This document shows positions 57,095 through 64,000 of a stretch of DNA of 64,000 bases, in pieces. Positions within the stretch are counted from its first letter, which is position 1. Each line of letters opens with the position of its first letter. A program made the position numbers and the translations under genes. The DNA lies in contig JAPWGK010000012.1 of assembly GCA_029641185.1 (NCBI GenBank), positions 1,054,001 to 1,118,000 of the forward strand, read 5' to 3'. The stretch is from Pseudofabraea citricarpa (lineage: Eukaryota; Ascomycota; Leotiomycetes; Helotiales; Dermateaceae). The notes beneath the pieces were generated by a model that did not search any database, was not told the origin of the DNA, and was given only the letters and a program-made list of their open reading frames with translations.

Positions 57095-58632
57095 CGCAGA
57101 AATTCGAGTGCCGTAATTTGTGCATTTAATGGTTGTTAAGGCGACACCATGTTATGAGAGAATGAATGGTTGGAAAAGTGTATGGCATGGTAGCATCTGG
57201 GTCGCATTGTGATGCGTCTCGTTGGCATGTTGATTGCGTAGTAGGTGGCCCCTGGCTGCCGTATCTGGCGCGCGTCTACTGAAGTGGCTGAGACTGGTTG
57301 CGATGTTACACGTGACCGTTCAAGTCTCGACTAGCAAGAAGCTTTATTGGGGCATGTCATGACAGCATACACATGGGAGTTATGGTGTGTAATGGGGATG
57401 ACTATGCTAGATGCAAACTGAGTTACGGATACAGTAGAAACAAGGCTTACAGTTTATTGTACAAGCAGGGCGGTGGAAATTGGCAGTCCGGAAGCATCAC
57501 GTGGTCATGCATAAGTTGGGATCTCCTGGCGAACGACTCCAGAGGATGGAGTATCCAATCTCATCAGCAACTTAGATAGAGTCGACTCACGTACCACTCC
57601 TCTGTCAATTCACAGGCCGCCTCTCGGATTTCAGGGATGGCAAAGCGGGTACCGGTTTGCCATCGGTTCTTTGCAAAGGCTGTTCTGTTCGTATAGTGCT
57701 CCATGTTGGCTCGCCTGCATTACGAGTATTGTGGTACTGTACTAGCGACGAGAACGTTCGCTGATATTACTCCGTCAACCCTCCACGCTCCGAATCGTTT
57801 TCTCCCGATGTCATCGGGAAGGATTTCTCTCGAATATGACGGGTCGGATTCTAGAACGGGGGGGAATGTGACGCTCGAGCATGGCGCCATCCTCGAACAG
57901 ATGAACGAGGGCTGATCTCCCGGCCCGTCTGTCCATCTTTCTTTTGAGGCTATCAAACGACTCAGGCGAGAGGCGAGGCGAGAGAGAGGCACCGCAGACT
58001 GGAAAAAGTCGAAACTGCCGACGAGGCTCTGGATTGGATGGCAGAGTGTATTCTCCTGTTTTCGCAGCCCGCCGTATTGATTGAGGAGGGATTGATGGAT
58101 TGATGGACTGCATGGCCTGACTGAGACTTCGTTGCGGTGTGGTGATATTGATCCGTCGATCCAACAGCACCTGGTCTCCTCTCCGTCGCTGTTGGACTGT
58201 GGACTGGACTTTTAGACTTTCCCCCTCCCCGTCGTCAGTCGCAAGAGGAGAACGTATGCGCCGGAAACAAGTCCCTAATAGTCAGCCATCTCGTCGTCCC
58301 AAGGTCCCAGGCTCCCAGACTTTCAGAGTCCCAGTCCATGGTCCGGAGTCGATGTGTGTCCCAAGGGCAAAGTTGTCGGAGCAATTGTGCTGGTACCTGC
58401 ATCCGGCCAGGACTTGAACCTTGTCTGGGCGCCGCCTCACTTGGGGCAATCGGCCGATATCAGGCACAAAATTTCATCACCGAGTGACATTGACCGTGAC
58501 AGAGCCAGGTTGTGCTGCAGAAACGGTTCCAGCATTTCACACGAGACAACATGAACGAATCGTGGAAGATACGGGAGCTATCCGCCCCGCAGTAGAATAT
58601 CCGAAGAATCTGTAATCCTGTCAGTAGTGTCA

Positions 58633-58688
58633 GTGTCAAGGTGTCAAGGTGTCAAGGTGTCAAGGTGTCAAGGTGTCAAGGTGTCAAG
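58633..58688. repeat. 8-bp minisatellite GTGTCAAG x7
   Basis: Seven perfect tandem copies. A degenerate TTGAG/TTGGG pentamer array follows at 58715-58750. Confidence 0.9.
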
Positions 58689-58781
58689 CCAGTTGAGCCT
58701 GTTGTTACCTGTGCTTGAGTTGAGTTGGGTTGAGTTGAGTTGACTTGACTCTCGCTGAACCCCCTGACGGCAGAATTGCAC

Positions 58782-58836
58782 GGGGAACAGGGGAGCAGCA
58801 GGGGCAGCGGGGACGGGGCAAGGGGGGGCACAGGGG
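58782..58836. other. G-tract cluster with quadruplex potential
   Basis: Seven runs of at least four G (58782-85, 58790-93, 58801-04, 58809-12, 58815-18, 58822-28, 58833-36) separated by 2-7 nt, matching the G-quadruplex pattern on the plus strand. Confidence 0.7.
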
Positions 58837-58860
58837 AGCCGGAGCACCAGCAACACTCAG

Positions 58861-58905
58861 GGACTACAGGGACTACAGCGACTACAGGGACTACAGGGAC
58901 TAACT
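58861..58905. repeat. 9-bp minisatellite GGACTACAG x5
   Basis: Five tandem units with one G-to-C change in unit 3, immediately downstream of the G-tracts. Confidence 0.85.
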
Positions 58906-59305
58906 TACAGGGACCCAGACACCCAGACAGCCTGTACGCTGGATTCCCATTACCAAACAGGCAGTTCCCAAGTCAACAGCTCTCTCGACGACTCCGCATA
59001 TGTACGTCGACGGTACACAGCTACTGTACATACCATACCATCATCCACTATCCATACCTCCTCCTGCACCAGTCGACAAAAAAAGAAACGAAGAAAAAAA
59101 AAACCACTCTCCCTCACACCTCCACGAAAAAAAGCAATTCACACTGCAGACGAGCGGATCGTGGTGCTCACTCTCTACTGGCAACTCTTGAATCAGGGAA
59201 TACGCCGATCTCCATCCGCTCAGCATCCCCTCAAAACCTTATCGACCCACAATTCCACGATAAGTAGGTACGATTACAACAATCGCCAGCAGTAATATAG
59301 CCATC

Positions 59306-60966
59306 ATGGGCCTCTTCTCTCGCAAAGACAAATCCTCCTCAACCTCGTCCTCCCGCAAGGTCCCCTCCATCGCCGACACCCAGTCATACACATCGTCGCA
59401 ATCCTCACTAAAATCCCCCACCACGCCCGGCTATAACAAGATGTCGCATTCCCCCACCGTCCCCAAGATCCCTATGCCCAAGGCCCCAGACCCAGCCCTG
59501 GACCCCGCGGGCTACCTGCGCAGCATCGGGGCCGTCAGAGAGCGAGCGAATGTGGTTTTGGCAAAGGCAAAGAGAAATGAGTTAACCCATTTCGATGTCG
59601 ACATGAACAAGTTCAAAGACACGACGAGCTTCGTCTGTTCCATCATCAAGGTGAGCAGGGCAGACCGAGGGGTACTTCCATCGAGACGAGGCTGACACTG
59701 CGAACAGCGTGATTTCGAGAACAATCTGTCCGAGATCCCTCCCCACGGCCGCTGGCAGCATTTCAATGTCGGTGGACGTGATCGAGTTGCAAACCTTTTA
59801 CTCAGCTGGCAATCTGCTGACCCGTCGGAGCGATGTCGCCGGTTACTTGATCTCTTCCTCGTCTCCGTCCTTCTCGACGCTGGTGCGGGCACAGCTTGGT
59901 CTTACAAGAGCAAGGAGAGTGGCCGCGTCTATAGGAGAAGCGAAGGTCTCGCTGTGGCAAGCTTGGAGATGTTTAAAGCCGGTGTATTTAGCAGCAACGA
60001 GAGCCAGCCTTGTCAGGTCGATGCTGAGGGATTGAGAAGCTTAACGGTTGAGGTCATGGCGAGAGGGCTACAGGTATCTGAGAGCAATCCGATCGCTGGG
60101 CTAGAAGGTCGTACGGGACTGCTTGTTCGGCTTGCGGATGCTATGGCCAACGAGGAAATGTTTGGCAAGGATGGACGACCTGGAAATATGCTTGGTAAAT
60201 CTTGCGGCGGTCGATACGAGAAGCAGTGCTAACATTTTGCTAGATTACCTCATCTCACATAAATCTACCCACGCCTCATCCGTTCTTATCGTCCCGCTTC
60301 CTACCCTCTGGTCTGTCCTTATGGACGGCCTAGGACCGATCTGGCCCGCATCGCGCACGACAATGGATGGTGTATCTCTGGGTGACGCTTGGCCCTTGTC
60401 AACAATCACTCCAACTGCTTCGGCGCCGTGGGAAACCATCGTACCATTCCATAAGCTAACTCAATGGCTGTGCTACTCCCTTATGCAGCCGATGACGAAG
60501 CTCATGAACATTCACTTTGCAGGAGCTGAACTTATGACAGGATTGCCGGAGTACAGAAATGGAGGGCTATTCATTGATACCGGGGTCCTCACTCTGAGAG
60601 CTGAGGAGACAAAGAGAGGATTGGCAGCATTCCACGAAAACGCGCAGCGTATGGGCAAGGAGCCGGTAGAGGTAGTACCTATGTTCACTCCAGACGACGA
60701 TGTGATTGTCGAGTGGCGTGCTGTCACAGTCGGATTTCTAGACTTGCTTCTAGAGGAGGTAAATGCAAACCTAGGTCTTCACGGAAATGAGAAATTAAGT
60801 CTGCCACAAATGCTAGAGGCAGGCAGTTGGAAAGGTGGAAGAGAAGTTTCCGAGGTTTCGAGACCCAACACTAAGGTAAGACAATTCTTATTATTGTACA
60901 GCGCATCTCTAATCTCGATCCCAGGAACCACCGATCCAAATCCTCAGCGATGGAACCGTATTCTAA
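59306..60966 (+). CDS. urc4: Uracil catabolism protein URC4/Urg3 (DUF1688)
   Basis: Four exons: 59306..59650, 59708..60194, 60244..60875, 60925..60966; 501 residues. The protein is the DUF1688 family, genetically required for the URC uracil-degradation pathway of fungi (Urc4; Urg3 in fission yeast and Aspergillus). A Ser-rich N-terminal leader (about 60 residues) precedes YLRSIGAVRERA, then ELTHFDVDMNKF, HGRWQHFNVGGRDRV and LDLFLVSVLLDAGAG; later FHKLTQWLCYSLMQP and the diagnostic TGLPEYRNGGLFIDTGVL. The last exon is only 14 codons, ending ILSDGTVF. The exact reaction of Urc4 is not settled. URC1 and URC2 are not in this window. Confidence 0.93.
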
Positions 60967-61498
60967 ACAAGAAGGAAAATATTTAATTCTACCGGCTATA
61001 GACTAGGGGCGTGGCAAAAGAAAAGAAATCAACCAAATAGGTGGAATGGCTATACGGGGGCGGGTTTTGCTTGCTTGGAGCTTCAATTAGCATGGATCAT
61101 TTCTGCTCGTCAGCATGCTCTACTGAAATAATAATCAGAGATAATCAAATCAAAGCCAGTTATATCCTCGAGAGGAAATCCCTCTCGAGCACCATGTCAA
61201 ACTTTCTGCCCCCCTCGCTACTTCCAAGGTATCGATCGTGTGGCTGTAATTTCCTGATTGGGGGTCGTCGATATTAAGCCATCGCGGTGATCACCAAGAC
61301 AGTTCCACACGAGAGGCAGGGAGGCAAGGGAGGTAACCAAGGAAACCAGAAGACAAGAGTGGATGGAGGTCGTTTGACTGGGTTCCTCAATATTTCCATG
61401 GGGGAAGTGATGATCAATAGATGGCTGAGACAAGAAGCAAGTCAATCAGAGCGGACTATTGATGCTGCAGAGCAATCGTAGAAGAAACAAAAAGTCAG
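60967..61498. other. Spacer downstream of URC4
   Basis: 532 bp with URC4 3' sequence and no gene. A CTCGAGAGG/CCTCTCGAG inverted pair lies near 61168-61188. Confidence 0.5.
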
Positions 61499-61791
61499 TA
61501 ATCGTTGCCTTAGGCCCCCCACTGACCCCACACCACCACCACCACCCCCAGTGGTAGTTGCCATTTTTGAATGGGCCGATTTTTTGAAAGGGCCGACCGC
61601 GCATAATATGTGAGGCACGTGAGTCTGGTATTCGCTTAACATCATTCAGATTCGCTTAACCTCAACATCTTCCTTTATTAAGTAAGTAGTGGGTCGGCCC
61701 TTTCAAAAAATCGGCCCATTCAAAAATGGCAACTACCACTGGGGGTGGTGGTGGTGGTGTGGGGTCAGTGGGGGGCCTAAGGCAACGATTA
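61499..61791. mobile_element. MITE-like hairpin element with 100-bp terminal inverted repeats
   Basis: Left arm 61499-61598 and right arm 61692-61791 are perfect reverse complements over 100 bp, separated by a 93-bp spacer containing two copies of ATTCGCTTAAC (61630-61640, 61650-61660). Both arms begin with TA at the outer edge (TAATCGTTGCC... and ...GGCAACGATTA), so the element can be read as ATCGTTGCC...GGCAACGAT flanked by a TA duplication, the target preference of Tc1/mariner and pogo/Fot1 elements. No transposase is present, so it would be non-autonomous. Perfect arms suggest recent arrival or gene conversion between arms. Confidence 0.75.
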
Positions 61792-64000
61792 GGTAGGTAC
61801 TAGGTAGGTAACAGGAAACATCCGAGTGAGCAATCTAATCTTTTGGTGATAAGGAACTGATCGCCGTCTTTTATTGATCACCGCCGCTATGTCAAGAGAG
61901 GCAGAGAGATGTGATGTGATATCCATGCTTTGGTTTCCTTTGAGAGAATTGTGTTGATATCATACCTACCCAAGAGAAGAAACTGGTACTTTCTCACGTA
62001 TGTAATAGGAACTTGTTCTTGTCTGTTGTTTGGGTTGGCGCTCGCTTGGTGTGATTCTGCCGGATTGCAATCTTGCTGCGGATTCTCACCGCCTGTTACT
62101 CCGTATATGTGTAGCCTTTCCTTTAACCTTTCCTTTTCCATCTCACAATTCACTACCGAGGTAGTGTGCTGCTGAGCGGATTGATGATGTTATTGCGTAT
62201 GGCGGTATCTGATGTCTGGTATAAATGCTGGTGACCCTAATGGCCCTGGTGGTACTTTATCGTCTTTGGAGCTTAATCGATAAGTATACCCTGGCATATG
62301 ACAGGCTTTACCTATTACTATTTTTCCTCCTCCTCCTCCTCTTTTTCTGCTCTGCTCTAGGAGCGATCTCACTGTAGTACTATGGGAAAGAAAAACCTTC
62401 TTCTTCTTATCATAACGTTTTCAACGGGTTTAAGAAAGCTTCGTTATAAGCCAAGAGTCCTAACAACGACGCGTATCTCGATCTCAAGCGTTGACACGCA
62501 CATCCAAGTAGCCAACCTGTTCTAATCAGGCACTACCTGCACTGCTTCGGGCGAAGCGAAGAGGAGATAATATTTCCTTCCTGTGGCTGTTTATGGAAAT
62601 TTTAATACAAAGCTCCGTTGGTCATTTGGTTCTACGGACTCGGTCTTCTTGTATGGCTACCTTTAGCATCTTGCGAAATCTACTGCTCAGAAGCAAGAGC
62701 ATCTTATTGAATGGCTGCCAAAGTACTTTGCATGCATCGGAGTATCGAACCATAAACGCGTATCGAGAAAGGCCACCGAGATCTCTTGCCAAATCTCTTA
62801 CTCCTAGAGAATACAACAATCCTTACATCCTCTAGCGATCTTGTTGTCACTCTCCCCGCCGTTGTCAGTCCTCGACCCAGGGACTTAGGTATTCATCCAT
62901 CTCAACCTCAACACATCTCAAGTCTCAAACTCGGGTTCGTATAGTACTAAAAATGTGATGGGATGAGATGTGGTGATATAAATCATTCTGGTATCAGTCA
63001 GGGCTTTCCACCCCAATAACGTCCATTCGCGGGTACGTCGGATTGTTGGTGTGTGTTTGTTGGTGCCTGTGGGGGGTTTTTATAGGCCTGCGAGATGCGG
63101 AGTGGGGTGTTGCTGTGGAGTGAATTTGTTTGCTACTTTGGATGAGGTCCTGCTTTGGATTAGGGAAGGGGAAGTAGGTTTGAGAGAATTGATCGTTTGG
63201 GGCTTGGGCTTTTATGGTTTGGGTTTTCTTAGATACGGATTGTCCGGGCTTTGGTGGAGTGGATTATGGATATTCTGGTGGGCTCTGCTGCTTTGAATTA
63301 TCAAGTACCTACCTGCCTACCCTTTGGTCTGCCCACTGGCGTTTTGGGAGAAGAATGTATAGCGACTTGCACTCGGGCTTTTTCTTCTTCTTCTTCTTCT
63401 TCTTCTTCTTCTTCTTCTTCTTCTTCTTGTGGTTTGATTTTGATTTTGATTTTGTAGGTTTATATCTTGCGAAACCTTTCTATTCTTCGCTGCATGTATT
63501 CTGTATAGCAAAACTAAGGAATTGAAGGGGAGCTTTAACCCATTGCATTTGAGTATATTATTTGGGAATTAGAAGGAGGAGCACAAGCTGCACACTTTTG
63601 TTCTATCGGTGGTCTATTTACTCTTTCTGTTATTCTGGAAATCTTAAACAAGGATTGACACCGTCTCATCACATTCGCATTTGGTTATATAGCTCCCATT
63701 TACTTTCTTGAGAATTATTTCCTTATGTACGCCCTCCTGAACGGCCCCGTTTCATAATAGAGGCCAAATCCCCAGAGCAAGCCACCCACGGCCTGCTTGG
63801 AGCTGTTCAACTTGATCTTTGGCTCTGCATTGGATTATTCCATCTCTTTACTTTATCCATATCTACTTCCTCGACCGTCGCTAAATGCAAAAGGAATACC
63901 TTATATTTTCTCTACTGTCGGAAAAGAATTGATCTGTCTTGAGAAATCTTCTCTGTTTATAGAGCTCCGACATATATGTGTGATACTTAAACGAAAGGGC
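61792..64000. other. 2.2-kb gene-free right end
   Basis: No supported gene. Contains a GGTAGGTA run next to the MITE (61792-61810), a CTTCTT microsatellite and GATTTT repeats (63434-63455). It may be the promoter or leader of a gene beyond the window. Confidence 0.45.
63380..63428. repeat. (CTT)n microsatellite
   Basis: About 16 copies of TTC/CTT. It gives a false poly-Ser frame on plus and poly-Arg frame on minus. Confidence 0.95.

Larger units (their letters stand above)
57095..59305. other. 2.2-kb divergent spacer with minisatellites and G-tracts
   Basis: Between auxilin (minus) and URC4 (plus). The right 0.7 kb holds an 8-bp repeat, a TTGAG pentamer array, seven G-tracts and a 9-bp repeat. 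GATAAG at about 59259 precedes URC4. Short frames on both strands have no domain. I see no gene. Confidence 0.5.

Noticed and set aside
58395..58465. tRNA-like sequence on the minus strand with a B-box-like GGTTCAAGTCC
   Set aside because: The A-box-like part is only about 14 nt from the B box, the T stem has a mismatch and no matching acceptor stem exists.
61442..61645. 67-codon minus-strand frame over the inverted repeat
   Set aside because: It is a Gly-rich translation of the MITE arm and not a gene.
63214..63525. Plus-strand poly-Ser/poly-Phe and minus-strand poly-Arg frames
   Set aside because: They are translations of the CTT microsatellite.

Overview
The window is nuclear DNA of a filamentous ascomycete (Pezizomycotina). 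Most genes carry short spliceosomal introns of about 44-115 bp with GT...AG ends, and spacers are long. The gene set includes a fungal AA9-CBM1 lytic polysaccharide monooxygenase, a Dcp2 with a long disordered tail, DUF4112, URC4/DUF1688 and a fused hydantoinase-DUF917 protein. A leotiomycete is my guess; nothing here proves the class. I resolved exon-intron structures by eye for 23 protein genes, plus one partial gene at the left edge and one low-confidence small ORF.

Layout. 0-6 kb: a JmjC/cupin oxygenase (minus, cut by the window edge), a peroxisomal copper amine oxidase (plus) and an MCT-type MFS transporter (plus). 5.9-11.4 kb: a gene-free block with simple repeats. 11.4-16.3 kb: an arrestin-like trafficking adaptor, then a divergent pair that I read as iso-orotate decarboxylase (minus) and thymine-7-hydroxylase (plus). 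They share a 426-bp promoter with six GATAA-type sites. 16.8-27.2 kb: a candidate MEI4/Rec24 meiotic protein, a Cwf23-like J-protein, IBA57, DCP2 and a DUF4112 protein. 27.8-37.9 kb: an uncharacterised protein with a zincin-type HExxH motif split by an intron, a MAT2B-like reductase, an RA-PH adaptor and two tandem Cys/His-rich small proteins. 38.9-48 kb: an AA9-CBM1 oxygenase, a GNAT acetyltransferase, a ten-exon hydantoinase/DUF917 gene and a divergent NCS1 permease. 48-61 kb: a ketopantoate-reductase-like protein, a DHA2-type MFS exporter, an auxilin/Swa2 homologue and URC4. 61-64 kb: gene-free, with a 100-bp perfect inverted repeat flanked by TA that looks like a MITE.

How the genes fit. 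Several genes point to scavenging nitrogen from ring compounds and amines. Thymine-7-hydroxylase plus iso-orotate decarboxylase convert thymine to uracil, URC4 belongs to the uracil catabolism (URC) pathway, NCS1 permeases import nucleobases, allantoin or hydantoin, hydantoinase/oxoprolinase-type enzymes act on cyclic amides, and the amine oxidase releases ammonia from primary amines. Housekeeping genes lie between them, so this is a loose neighbourhood, not a tight cluster, and the functional link beyond the T7H-IDCase pair is inference. No tRNA, rRNA, CRISPR or intact transposon was found.
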